A stretch of 64,000 nt of DNA. Origin: Brachypodius melanocephalos (taxonomy: Eukaryota > Chordata > Aves > Passeriformes > Pycnonotidae). The stretch spans positions 6,150,122 to 6,214,121 of the forward strand of contig VZSR01001854.1 in the NCBI GenBank assembly GCA_013398615.1, in the 5' to 3' direction. Positions 10,801-24,500 of the stretch are shown piece after piece. Both the position numbers and the translations under genes were made by a program. The notes under the pieces were generated by a model. The model was not told the DNA's origin. It was given only the letters and a program-made list of their open reading frames with translations, and ran no database searches. The stretch's first letter is position 1. Each line of letters opens with the position of its first letter.

Positions 10801-13800
10801 TCCCAGGTCTCCAGTACTATTCCGGCTGGCCTTGATGTCTCACCTTAGTTCATGCCGTGGCCTTCTGCACACAGCATACATTCTCAGCATCATCCAACAA
10901 AAGCACAGACCTGGAAGGCTGCAAGTCACCACCCATCTCACTGTATTGGGCACCTTGAAAAAAATGCTGGCTTTTAAAGAACTTAGGATTTGTAATGTGT
11001 AATGTTCAAAGAATGGTCACGAGGACAAACAGGCAAGGAAAGGCAAAAAGATTTTGATGGAAGATCCTTTCTGGTGAGTTTAAGATGCATCCCTTGATAC
11101 TGCTTGAAAAAGTGAAGAGCAAAACTAAGTGGATCTGACATTAAGGCTCACAGGGAGAGGTGGCATAGCTGGGTACCAAGTGTGAATCAGAAAATATCTC
11201 TGTGTGCCATGAGCAGAAGGGCAGAGAGCTGTGATGGCAGGGCCACAAGGTCGAGGCCATTGGTGTTAAGGCCTTTGAAACATTCATCATTTAGGGTCTC
11301 CTTAACCATGACATAGCTGTATTCTCTCCTGGCGTGGGAAGTGAAGAGTATGGTCACAGTCAGCTCTAGGACACTCTGTCCGCAGAGTGGTGATCAATGG
11401 AAAAAGTTGTGAAGGCAATGGATAAACTCCAACTCCCTGTTATGCTGGCAATTACTTAATATTATTTAAATAAATACATTAAATTCTGTATGGACTATTA
11501 AGTGTCTTTTGCTAAAATGACACTTCAAACAGTCTAGAATTTCTCTTCCTAATCTTCTCACTCCAACTCTACATTTATTCACAACTTGTTTATACTTATG
11601 CCAACATTATCTTTTGTGTTAAACAGCACTTCTGTTCCTGGAGAATTTACCTGCTTGATATTTATTTCTAGGTAGCTCCCATGTCCTTTCTCAAATCTCT
11701 GTATTCCTAATCTGAGCAAGCCCTTTTAGTATTTTCTCATGAAGCAGACCTTCTGCTCCTCTCATCATCCTAACAACACTTTAGTGTAATGTTTGAATTT
11801 GTGAAATAGGCCTTGTAAGAGAGGTTGTATATTTATGAGATCACTGATATTGTTAGAAAAAAAAAGTAAAACTTTTGAGTAGACAAGTCATTCTCACATA
11901 TGCCAAAGTTTACCAGCTGTTTTTTCCAACTCAATTGTCTCAATTGTCTTAAAAGATATTGCCTCTGCCCACAAACATTTCCTCTCACACATTCTTGGAC
12001 ATGATTGGCTACACCATACACCTTTTGAGTTAATCTTTCCTGAAATATTTTACATAATTCTGTCCTCCCAAATATTTTTGTGTTTGCCAGTATGGCAGAT
12101 GAATGTCTACCTCATATTGGAAACATACCTCATTCTACCTATTTCAGCTTTTGAACAACTCACTGGCCACCTGAGTGACTTCAGGGAGTAAGATGCCATG
12201 GATATGTCCTCAGAGCACACCCTGTCAGAGGTCTCCCCCCAGAAGAGGGAATAAGGTGAGAGCTGGGATGTGTGAAAGCTGTCCGGTGATTCATGCTTGT
12301 GCAAAACAGCTGATCTCAGGGCTTGGAGAGTCCCTCAAGGACACACAAGCTGCATTTGTAATACCATTTTGAGTGAAGAGGATTTCATTCCCAAAAGTCT
12401 TATTCTCAGCTCCAAATAATAGATGATCCTGCCAAAATTATATAAAAATTAGATTTCTTACAAAGATGAATGGTATGCTTTGTAGGATATAAAGTGTATT
12501 CTTCTCAAACAGTCTATTTTTAGCAATTTCTTAAGAAATTTTGTGCAGGTTTGTATATGTGAAGGTTTGACTAGAGTCACCAATCTTCCTCTTTTTTTAA
12601 TAAACCAGCATAAAGTAGAATTTATTTACATAATGCAATGATCCATGAAGGTTACCATAACATCAAGGGACCATATTAACCGCTTGGATGGAATTCATTA
12701 GAAATTAACTACCACTTAAATTAATTTTCCCACATTCACAAGGCTGTAATGGTGGAAAAAGGAACCGTCCATCAGTGTGTACTGACAGGAGAGCTGTCAC
12801 CGCTTTTATTTATAGGTGAATACATTAACCCATGAAGCAGCCTTTTCAGACAAAATCTTGAGCTTCTGTACAAATAAGCTGCCTCAGAAGACTTTTAATA
12901 AGTATCCCAGCCTCAGTTAAACAGGAACACCTACTTCTTAATGCTTTTGCCACTGGCTATATGTATTGCAGCCTTTTCATAAGCACAACAGAAAAAATTA
13001 CTCCTAAAAATGCAAACTTCACACAGGATGTAATGTATTTTCAATGGATAATATTATTAATTATATCTAGTTATAGTGATATTGTATTAGTATTGTATCA
13101 GTATTGGTAAAATTATACAAATGAAAGATCATCCATTGGTTCTTCATCTTTTGTAGTTTATTATCTGGTTTGAATTTTTTAACTCTCTTACAAGTGATTA
13201 TATGTACAGGTCTTCAAACGGTAGGATGAAAACAAATGTCACTTTTACCCACCTGGGATCTAGATATATTTTGGGCAAGTTTACTGCATTGTGGTAATCA
13301 TTTGCATAAACTGTGATGAGAAAGAGCTTTGTGTAACTTGTTAGATGACCATAGTTGTCACAAATCAATACACCATACGAGGTGGGTGTCTTTTATATAT
13401 GTAAACATCATAGCTGAAATGATCTCAGGACAACCTCCTGTACAGTTTAACCCAAATAATTTTTTTCATTTGTAATTATAGCTCAGAGCTAAAAGCTTAG
13501 CCCTTAACAATCAACAGCATTTTGTATTTTAACAGTGTAAGTCCAATACAAAATGATCGTTAACTTTTAAAAAGCATTCCCTTATGCATTAAAAGAATTA
13601 AATAAAATAAATTTTACTTACTTCTTCTGTTGGGTGCTACATTATGTAATGAACAGTGGGGACACACATCAGATGAGCCTCTGTGCCAGCACTGGTGCTC
13701 GCTGAAATGTTACAGTCTCGCTGCTGTCCAGAAAGAGAAAATACAGAGGTTACAGTGAACCTCACAGCATTCTGAACATTTTCTCATAAGCTCCTCCATG

Positions 13801-16395
13801 AAGTTTCAACACACAGTTTCTCATATGGGGAATTTGTAGGACAGGTGGCCTTTCCTGGTATTTCTGTGAATTTACTGCTGCGTTCAGACACTTGACAGGG
13901 ATAGCAAATATACGAGATTTTCCTGGGTTGCCCACAAGTCTCTCAAAGGGAACTAAAGGCTGTCCTTATACTCCAGTGACAAAATTCCATGCTCTTACTT
14001 TTTATGTCATCCCCTCTGAACAGGTTCTCTCTAATAGCTTCGCAGAGGTATCGAGATGTTGCACACTTAGGGCTAAAAATATGAACAGAAAATATTTTAC
14101 AAGTTTAGCCCTCTGATAGTGTATGTAGTTTTCCATTCAAATTATTTAAATATGGCTATAGTATGCTATTTAGCTATGCTGAGTTAAAATCTCAGTATCA
14201 GTATTACCAAAAGAGTCTACGCTTGCAGTTAGGTCAGTCTCAGACTGTTGTCACCTATCTTAAAAAAAAAAAAAATTGTGTTCGCTTTTTTCTTATAGTA
14301 ACACTTTAACTTGCTAAACTAAAAATCTGAAAGTACTTCTACCAATGTCTTGGGATGCTATTCGTTTTCAATGTAGATAAGTGATTCTCAGATGTTCCCA
14401 CAGCAGCCTGAGGAGAGCTGGTAGCTGGGAGCAGACTAGCCACTCTCCTTCAAAAGTAGCAACTGTCACCAGTACAAATTATGATTTATTTATTATTTAA
14501 TGGATTTAGAGCATTTAAAATTCTTACAAACACTATTTTGTCTAAATCTTCCACATTTTATGTGGCACTGCCTTTTAGTTTGTCTGATTTGTACACACTA
14601 ATGTACACACATAATGGATAATGGGAATGAGTCAGACTAACTAGAAAATCATGCCATTTTACTTAGTTCTCATTGGGGACTACGGTTAGTTTGGTTAATT
14701 GATACAATATTGACTAGGTAATGAGTCTCACTTCTGTCAACATTTTTACATTTGTTAAATTTCCCTGCCTGATTCTGCTTTTCTGCTTTATTTCCTTTTA
14801 AAATTTAAAGATCTTAAAAAAAGGCTCTTCTCAATTAATGCATTTCATGATTGAGGAACACTGAAATTAACTTTTAGCCAATTAAATTTTTACGAGTATT
14901 TGCTATTGTCGACAGTAGTAAAAACTTCTGTTTCAGCCACATCAATAATTAATTTAGAAGCACATGCCTGAAATACTTCCCCACATGCAAAGGAGTTGTT
15001 ATTCTCCCACAGCTTCCCTCACAGTCATCCTGGTGACTCCCTTGGCACTAGTACGCCATTATTTTGTTGGCAGCATTTTGATTTCTGCATGGTTATGATT
15101 AACCTGTACAATGTGTTCCTCTTAATGCAAAGCTGTTTTCTTATCCTTCAATTCTACAAACTGGAAAAAGCATATAGCCGCAGGCCACACAGAATAATAC
15201 CAGTGTCAAGCTTTAAAAAACATATTTGTTTTGTGTCCTCTAAGGACAAATGATAGACATGTAAAAATGTTTTCTCTGTTTCTCTTTCATGGAATACTTA
15301 CTTTAGAATTAACTTCTGTCACAGAAAACACAATTTGAAGCATCTACTTTATTTCTGAGCATTTCTGCTATAAAGAGGGAAAATAGTACATTGTGTATGA
15401 CATGTGTGATTACAAGCTTATAGAAACTCTTTATGTTTCTCTAGTTGTTATAGTTTCCCCTTAAGAAAACTTGTCACTGGAAACATAAGACCATCCTTCC
15501 TTCAAAAGGGGCAAGTATATAGTACTCTCAAACAGTGTAATTAATGTAATTTTTAATTGCTTTACAATACTTTAAATTGCCACCCCTCTGAAGCGTTCAG
15601 TGTTCTTCATGCAATCCAGTCATGCATCTGCTTTGAAATAGGTCAGAGGAGAAAGGATATTTTTATGATACATTCTTAAGTGTTCTGATGATTACACGTG
15701 CTGTAACCCATTTCTTCATAAACTCATTCTGTCTTTAATTTTGCCCTCTTCAAGTTACAATCACCCCAGTATACTTTTATTCATAAAGATTGCTCTTTTA
15801 CGTACTTTCTCTGTCTTACCTATTTGTTAATTCTGCTTCTCTGTGATATCAAGCATACTTCATTTCATGCTTCATTGTCCAGGTTTTAGTTTCAGCTCCA
15901 GTATATTAAGTGTTCCCACCCTTTTGCTCCATATTTTATATTCAACAGTACAGAAGTGTTAAAAGCCTTTCTTGAGCAAAGAGGAAGATGAGTCTTCTTA
16001 ATGTGCAATTCTCTTCCTTCAGAAACTTGGTTGACCCCAAATCTATGACTCCACAGTCAAGAAAAATAAAACTCGTTCAAGGCGAAAAGTATCTCAGTAA
16101 CACACTTCTGAAGTTAAAATAGTAGAAATTTTCTCTTTTCTCCCCATTTCCTTCCTCTTGAAATAAAGAAAGTACCTGTATATTTTTTTAAAAAAAGCAG
16201 AAGGTTATATAATTTTTGCTAAAGTGTACATGTTGTTAGGTATTTTATGTATCTGTGGTTTTGGTAACAATATGTATTACTTTATTAGATTGAAGACCAG
16301 TTTTTCTTTAAAATACTTGATTTTCTGGCTCAGTTGTCATAGCACACCTGATCAGAAAAAAAAGATTTCCAGGACTGAGGAATTTCTGATAGTAA
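4840..16395. other. Intergenic DNA, no gene recognised
   Basis: AT-rich unique sequence with stops scattered in all frames. Open stretches are 60-93 codons, carry no recognisable domain, and are expected by chance at this composition. I see no clear CR1 copy here, only a 15-bp direct repeat (9709-9738) and short A- or T-runs. One 62-codon open stretch with a possible splice acceptor (minus strand, 11187-11375) is discussed in the findings. Confidence 0.6.
9709..9738. repeat. 15-bp direct repeat, two copies
   Basis: TGGATAGATGAGTAG is followed at once by TGGATAGATGAGCAG, a single mismatch between copies. It is a small local duplication. Confidence 0.85.
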
Positions 16396-16399
16396 AAGC

Positions 16400-17860
16400 G
16401 AGGCAGGTTGGAAGTGATCACAGTGGGTCCTCTGGTCCAACCTCCCTGCTCCAACAGGGTCATCCTAAAGCACATAGCATTTTAGCACATTAGGATTGTG
16501 TCCAGCTGGTTCTTAAATATCTTCAGTAAGGGGGACTCCATGCCCTCTCTCATCAACCTCTTCCAGTGCTTGGTCACTCTCACAGTGAAGAGGTTATTCC
16601 TCATATTGAGGTAAAAAATCCTGTGTGTTGGTTTCTGCCCATTTTATTGCTTGACACAACCAAGAGCCTGGCTGCATCCTCTTGACACTCTCCCATCAGA
16701 TACTTCTAGACATCAGTGAGGTCTCCTCTCTGTTGTGTTGTCTCCAGGCTGAACAGGCCACATTCCCCGAGCCTTTCCTCATAAGAGAGATGCTCCAGTC
16801 CCTCAATCACCTTTACTGCCCTCCTCTAGACCGGCTCCAGGAGCTCTGTGTCTCTCTTGTCCTGAGGAGGACAGAACTGGACACAGTACTCCAGATGTGG
16901 CCCCCACTAGACCTGAGTGGAGGTGTAGGATAACTTCATTTGGTCTGCTAAAAATGCTCTTCCTAATTCATCCCAAGAAACCATTGACCTCTTGGCCACC
17001 AGGGTACACTGCTGGGTCATGGACAATTTGTTGTCTGTCAAGACCTCCAGGTCCTTCACCACAGAGCTGTTTTCCAGCAGCTCCGCCCCCATCCTCAAAT
17101 GGTAGGTGCCTGGGGTCATTCCTCTCCAGGCTCAGGACTCTGCATTTGCCTTTGCTGAGTTTCAGAAGATCCCTCTCTGTCCATGTCTCCACCCTGTCGA
17201 GGTCCCTCTGAAGGGCTGCACAGCCCTCTGGGGTACCAGCCACTCCTCCCAGCTTTGTGTCACCAGGGAACTTACTGAGGAGGCACCTGACCCTTCATCT
17301 GAGTCACTGATGAACAAGTTAAACAATACTGGGCCCGGTACTGAACCTTGGAGACACTGCTTGTGACAGGCCTGCAACTGGACCCTGTGCCACTGATTAC
17401 GACCCTTTGCAATGTGACATTCAATCAGTTCTCAGCCCATCTCCCTGTCCACTCATCCACTCCACACTTTCTGAGTCTGCCTATGAGGATGTTGGGAGAG
17501 ACAGGATGGCTTTGCTGAAGTCAAGATACACAATAACCACCGCTCTCTCCTCATCCATTCAGGAAGCTGTTTCATCACAGAAGTAAATCAGGTTGATCAG
17601 GAATGTTTTACTTTTAGAGAATCCATGCTGACTATTCCTGATCACCTTCTTGTCAACTATGCAGATAGAGATTGCCTTTAGAATGAGGCACACCATCATC
17701 TTTCTAGGGACTGAGGTTGGGCTGACAGGCTTGTGGTTCCCTGGGTCCTTCTTCTTGCTCACTCAAAAACTGAGGTGTCATTTGATTTCTTCCAGTAAAG
17801 ACTATTGTGAGCAGCCTGTCTATGATCCCAATAAGTCAATTAGTGATCTTGGAAGCAGCA
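16400..17860 (-). mobile_element. CR1 LINE, 5'-truncated, antisense, broken reverse transcriptase
   Basis: The longest transposon copy in the window. The minus strand encodes C-terminal parts of CR1 ORF2: a DPGNHKPVS block (17721-17747), then a QGSVPGPVLFN block (17318-17350), then LSKFPGDTKLGG, TPEGCAALQRDLDR and KGKCRVLSLERN blocks (17140-17280), then DNKLSMTQQCTLVAK (about 17000). These fall in different frames with stops between them, so the copy is dead. The catalytic FADD of the reverse transcriptase reads FPGD at 17259-17270. On the plus strand the CR1 3' region begins near 16400 without the usual terminal octamer repeats. The left (3') boundary is clear; the right (5') boundary fades between about 17800 and 17890. 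Confidence 0.92.
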
Positions 17861-17989
17861 TGGATCATCAAAATAGTGGTAAAGACCTGAATTGATCAGA
17901 TTCCACAAACTGGATCCACACTGTAATGACCTGACTTCTCTATGCTTTTAAAAGTCATGACAAAAAATCACATGTGGCACCCAGTCAGC

Positions 17990-18560
17990 TCACGAAGGCT
18001 CACCTGCACCTGCAGATGAGCACAACACACGTTCTTGGGAGGAGCAACAGGCAGAATACTGAGGAATTAGCCAGGACATGAAGTGCCCAGGACTGGAGAA
18101 CCATGGTCACTACCCAAGGATTTATTAGTGAGCACCCAAGAGAGACCTCCAAGGCTTGAGAGGGAAGTCATCATTTCAGGTTGTTCTGGTCACATTGTGT
18201 CTCTGGGGGACCAAGAGCCAGCAGTGAGAGTCCTTCTTCAAAGCTTACTCCTGACAAGGACTACAGGCAGGGACAGCTTGGCCTGGTGGATCTCACCATG
18301 GCATGTGGCAGAGGGCACAGTAGTAGCCTCAGCTGTTGTGCAGGATAATTCTTTCCCTGGTGTCATTAGGGCAGACATCCACGGGCCAGTGCCCTACCAC
18401 ATGCTTTTGGGATCCAAGCACTCCTCTGTGCTGGTCCTAGCCAAGGAGACACTGAGAGGAACAGCACAGCATCCCTCTGTGTTGGTGGTGTCTCCATGGA
18501 CCTGTCTGCCATGGAGAAGCCTCCTCACGGAGAAGCAGTTGAGGTAAAAACCTCTGGAAG
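17990..18560. other. GC-richer block with an unassigned open frame
   Basis: This block is visibly richer in G and C than its surroundings and directly follows the 5' end of the CR1 copy. On the plus strand 18083-18547 is open for 154 codons, but the frame starts at GTG and its only internal Met comes near the end (MLLGSKHSSVLVLAKETL), so as a translated vertebrate gene it would give about 48 residues. No domain is recognised with confidence. It may be part of an undetected repeat, an old pseudogene, or chance. Confidence 0.35.
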
Positions 18561-21500
18561 GGGAACTTGTCAGGGCAGTTCCAAAGGATCCTGCGTATTT
18601 TCTTCCTGGAGTGGAATTACAAGAAATTTATTAATGTATTTGACACAGGTGTATTTTAATTAAATGTAAAATTCCAGCAGGTATTATTGAAATACTGTCA
18701 CCTGAGTTTTGAGGAGCATGCTGGAAAACAATGACAAAGCAGTTAAACAAAGAAAGAAACATCAAGAATCCCAACGGGTAAATGACTTGAAAAGAGACAA
18801 AAGTTGATAACAGAAGTGAAGATAAAAATAATAACAGCACCCAAAAACTAAAATAAAATTATTTTAATACAGCAGAATAAAAAAAAGCAAACCAGCTATA
18901 TAGATCTTAGTTGTCAGTTAAAATGCTTTGAACAAGACTGTAGAAAATGTAGATTTTTATCTTTATTTTGCCATGTGAACTAATTGCTTCAGAATTAAAA
19001 GAAGGTGTTATCATACTGATGGCACCTGGTTCTGATAGAACAGAAAGAAACACATGTGTTCTCCCTGATCCCCATCCCATAGTAGTAATTAAAAAAAAAA
19101 AGATGAAAGGAAAGATTATTCTGTCTGTAACAGTTAGCCTTATTAACATATCAGCTACTCCTGCTCCGGTTTAATGGAATAACAGACAGGTTGTGCTCCC
19201 CCTTGCAGCCATGGAAATGCTGATTGCTGCATACCCAAGGCCTTTGGCCTCTGCTCCACCATCATGAGGAGTAACAAGAGGTGCCTTTCCTATAGTGTTC
19301 AACAGTTGCATTTGAATATGCATTTAAAATCTGACTAGTTCATAGATGAATAAAGCAAATTTCTGGACAGGTTCAAAAATTTTATGTGTACACATACACA
19401 TATATGTATACTCTTAAAAATTCCCAGGTCACAATTTCTCCATGTAATAAATTAATTATTTAAAGCCAAACAAACTTTTTAGCACACTTTCTTTACTGCA
19501 TACATGCTTGAAAATTCTTATAAATAAAAAGATGAGATTTTATTGAAAGGTTGACAATGAGTGTCCATTATTTTGGGACAGCAACTATGAAATTGAAGGA
19601 AATAGGTTCTTGTATTTATGACTGCCCATAGAAAAGTATAATTTATTAATGGAATTTCTTCAAAGATCTACTATTTCATATGGGCTACACCACTGCTTGC
19701 TGTCCAGACGTTTTAGTCTACTTAGACAGAAAATATATCGTCCATTCTGGATACAAAGTATGAGTTACTTCCCCTTAATAAAAGGGCTTTGAGCTTTGTT
19801 GTGATGTCTCTGTTGTTTGTAAAGTGTACTAAATGGAACACTTTATGGCTTCTGCTTGGACCAGTACACTATGAGGTGTTACAGTCTTTTCAGCAGTGAT
19901 GGTCACAGGTAAATGCCTGCTGATGATCATCATCTGTCAGTGGCCCTAAAAATACCCATTCTTTGGAGGCACAGGATCCAAGGAGTTCAGAACCCAAAAA
20001 TACCTTAAGCTGTAACTCACACATCTGCTGAATGCATCAGCAAAAGAAAATCGTGGAAGTGCTTGGGTGGTGTTTTCATTTGGCTTTTATGTGATTGCAG
20101 TGGGGCAATTAGTAATTTTAGGGAATAAACAAGATGACAACTGCTTAGTAGCAGAAGGCAGAAAGAAAGAACTCATCAGTGCTGCCATACTCCCACTCCC
20201 ATCGTCCCATTCACATTATCTCAGTCACACACCGTAATTGGAAGGTAAGGCAGCAGTTCTTTTTTACACAGCATAAAGATATACAAATAACAAGCATTAA
20301 ATAAGAAACATCGCACCACATCAAGATTAACAAAAGTAATAATGCTGACCTTGCTAGCACTCAAGTCTTTTCAACCGCAAATAATCTTCCACACTGACAG
20401 GGAAGAGCAAGAACCTAATCCTCTAGCATGTTCATGATAGAAGAATTGCCACTCCTTCCCGATTAATCATTATCAGAGACAGTTCCCTTATACTCTAAAA
20501 GATTGTTCCTTAGGTCTTTGCCAGCTAAGACTTTGCTTGTGCAGAAATGAGCAGCTAGAGTTCTCTTAACTTTGGTCCAATAATAACCCTTGCACTTGAG
20601 ATCCAGCATTTCCCATCTGCCCAGGCTCAAATGCTCCTCCAATGGCTGTTGGGTTCCCTTGTCACAGCAGCTAAAAGAAAAGCACATCTAAGTATTATTG
20701 AGGTTTTCTGTTGATCAAAACCAATGTCTGCTTGCAGCTTTTGTAAACACAAAAGTTTGGGTAGAGCTTTAGCACTGTATGAAGATTAATGACCCTTAGA
20801 GGAGTCCTGCAGATTTCATTTGTATTCTCCACATTATGCTTTCACACTTTCAGAGAGCGTTGCTGAACTTCTGAACCGCTTTGTCAACCTTGTTAATTTG
20901 ACAGTGATTTACATCTCTCTTAATTCATACTGGAACATCTTCAGCTGTAGCTATTTGTTAGTTATTCCACTCAGGAGGGAAAATCCTGGACTCGTTGCCT
21001 CAGCACAAGCTGTCAACACATCCAGCTGAGGAAATGACCTTGACTAAGGGCACCCATTTTTTCAGCCCATGTTGGTACCCAGGTGTGTGTGTAATAGAAG
21101 TCAGGTGCATTGTATATTGTTTTCATCTCTCACTTCGGCCTAGAACTCTAAAATCTTTCTCTTCCTCCCTGAAAGAAGAGAAAGGATTGTCCTTTTAAGA
21201 GAAGTATATATGTACAATCAGATGAGACAGTCAACAGTATTTATATCTACGTTCATGTGTTTTTTTCTATAATGACTAGAAAAAACATTGGAAGTTCAAG
21301 GCTATGCCTGATGACATTCTTGCAAAAGCTGACACAGTTACACTTGTGGTTAAAATTATTCAGTGTACTCTGACAACATACACAAACAGCAGCCAGCACC
21401 TCAGTTGTGCCAAGTCCTGCTTGCTCTTACCTGGACATACTGACAGCACCTCTGGAAGGACAGGCTGCTAAACAAGCAAGCTGCAGAAACATCTGCAACT

Positions 21501-24500
21501 GCTGCAAACTTTGCTGGACTGTTTTTCATATTGGAGAAGCTGAAGCAGGGGCTGACTGCCTCATAGGGCACCACTGATTTTACAGATGTTAGATGGTGTG
21601 ATCTACTACAACATTGACGTATTTAAAAAAAAATTAGGTATGTTCTTTTAGATATGATTAAGTCCTTTCACATTTTGTATCCTCAATCCAGTGTATCTAA
21701 ATGCATTTTTCTTTCCTTTGAGGGACTATTGGCATATATACTTCCCCTTCCCACATACTTTTCCAACTGGTAAGAGAACATCTGGAGAGGCATAAGCTGT
21801 GGACAAGGATTTTGGCATTTCAGTTTCCATCTACACAAATTTATGGCACCTAGAGGCCTGTAGACTTCCCTGAAGTTTGTCCTTAGAAATCAGTGTGTCC
21901 TAAATGCTTACAAGGACAAGAACGGAGGGTGCATCTGAGTGAAATAATTATGTGAACTTCAATATTATATGTATAGCTAAGCTACATGTATATCTTGGAG
22001 AGGGGGTTTTGATTTGTAACTTTGCTTTTACAGGTCTACCACCAAGCTCAGAAAAGGTCCTTGATGGGAAAAGATCAGCAGTAAGCTTGTAAGAGGCAAC
22101 AACAGTCTAAACTTCTACGTCTACTCTTTAAGACTGAAAATGAGAATTGCAGTCATTTTACTGACAATCTCCCCACAAGAGAATACAAAATGACTTCTGA
22201 GTTTTTATACTTTTTCCACTTGAATTTTCACAACAGTGAAATTCAGGTAGTACTACTACTGAGACTGTCACATAAAATTCATGGTATGGTTCACAAAAGT
22301 GCCTTGGAAACTGAGAATATGGCAAGGAGCTCTGGTTTGGATAAGGACATCATCCCTGTAAGGTAGTAATTTTTATCTTTTGAAGGAAGTTGCTATGTTT
22401 TAACATTCTTTAAAAGTGCAGACTTTCATAATGAGAATGAGTGTTTGTTGAAAGGAAACTCTTTTCCATATACACAACTTTCCATTATATTTATCTAGAA
22501 TAACAGTTGTTAAGTACTTGAGTTTCTGTGAGACTTAGGCTTACTAGCCGTGTTAATAATTCTATGAATTGTAACAGAAAAATAAATTGTCATGAAACAC
22601 ACATTTCTTGCCCCTTTTTTCTAAAATTCTATTGATTGTCTAAGTGGAAATGATAAATACTTCTAAAGATTTTTTTCTTTAATCACTGGAAGAGACTTGT
22701 ACATAGAAGGGTTAGCTACATTATTTTCATATCCTTATATTATAAAATAACTCAGTCTTTAATAAACACTTCTTCAAAAACAACAAAATCTATAAAAGCT
22801 TTAGGTGCTTCATATGACATATGTATATCAAAACCATAAATGTGTATGAAGTTGTTTACACTTAACAGTTTATGCCTTAGCAAGCTATGCAGGAAATCTA
22901 GAATAGAGAATACTGCAAGTTTGGTTTTGTTTTAAAAGTTCTGGTCTTTTGTATTAATCTTAATCAAGCATTGCACAAAACCAGCAACAATTTGAATTAA
23001 GAAGTTAGATATCAAAATAGGATCTCTCTAAGAGCCCTTTTCATCAGTAGGAATCTGAAGGCATTGTCTGGTGCACAAAGAATAACAGAGTTGTTGCTTT
23101 GTTGATTTTTTATGTATTTTGTTTTCAATTTGTCAGAAAAAGAATCTTAGTTTCAGGGAGACTACAAAATAGCATAAGTACCTATCACTGGGAACTGTCT
23201 AAATTTAAACACCAAAGCAAAAATACCCATCACTTGAGGAAGCTTCCTTGCATACTTTTAGGGAGAGGTGAAAGGCATATCTTCAAACAGAAAAAAAACC
23301 AGGGTTTCCAATAGATCAAATCATTATTATTCTAATTTTAATGCATCTCATCATCTAAAGCCAAGGATGGATATAAAATGTTAAAAATGGAAACAACACT
23401 GTAGAAAAGGCAGAATGTTCAGCAAATAATTATTACCTGGTCTTACAGGTAGGGCATCCCAGCCTGCCTATGGTTAGTGTGAGACACCTACAATGAGTCC
23501 TTCTTTAAGCTCCTCCCTATTTCTCCCACCGGTCCAATGAATTTTATTTTTTTTTTTTAAGTGTAGGTTGTCAGACCACTAAAATAGAGAGGTATGGAGA
23601 ACAATCTTGCACAAAATGTTAATTTGAAGCCTCCTCGGCCAGTGCAGGTACTGACTCCGGCTTCCATACTCTGAGTGAATGTTCTACTTGCCAGATTAAA
23701 AAAAGGTCTGTAACCAGGCAGTTACTTTTCTTGAATGTGGCTTCTTTTTATTTGACTGTGTTTTTAATGGATGTAGCTATATTTTTGGCTGCCAAACCCA
23801 GTCTATAGAGAGGCCCCAAGACTGCTGCTGACCAACCATGTGATATGGGCAGAGAAGCAGACAATTTCAGTCTTGCTTCACCATGAGAGGACAATGAGCA
23901 TAAATAAGCAGAGCTGGAACACAAGAGTCCCTCCTGCCTGGAGAAGCTGCAGAAGGCTCTCTGCTCTAAATTTTCTGAGTCAAAGGCAGAAGCATCAAGG
24001 ATGTTTCAATGCTTCGAGAATGAAGAATGCTGGAGCAGTTTTTGGGATTGCAACTTGGCTTATGGTCTGCTAACACCTTTTCCCATCTTCCATCCTCCTC
24101 GTGTGAGTGACCCAAGCCAGCAAACCTCTGGTTGCTGGAATTAACCCTGTTACACTGACTTGTTCACAGTATGTCTGCTGTGGCCAACAGAGAGGGCAAT
24201 GCCCCTCCACCAAATTGGAACAATGATTTTCTTTTCTCTTCTAGATATTTCGAACCATACCAGATGAAAGTCTTGCACAGGAAGTAAGTTCCCATTTTAA
24301 AACAAGCCTGCAATATTGTTTGCCTGCAAAAAAACAAAGGTTACATGTTTCAAAAGTTTGCACAGTAAGTACTTACAAGCTGCACATTGTTTTTCATTAC
24401 CAATGATTTGTTTTCTTGCAGAACAACTTCTTCTAAAATATTAAACACTGTCAAAGTGACTAATGCATTTTTTTAATCTAAGAACTGCTCAATTAAAAAT

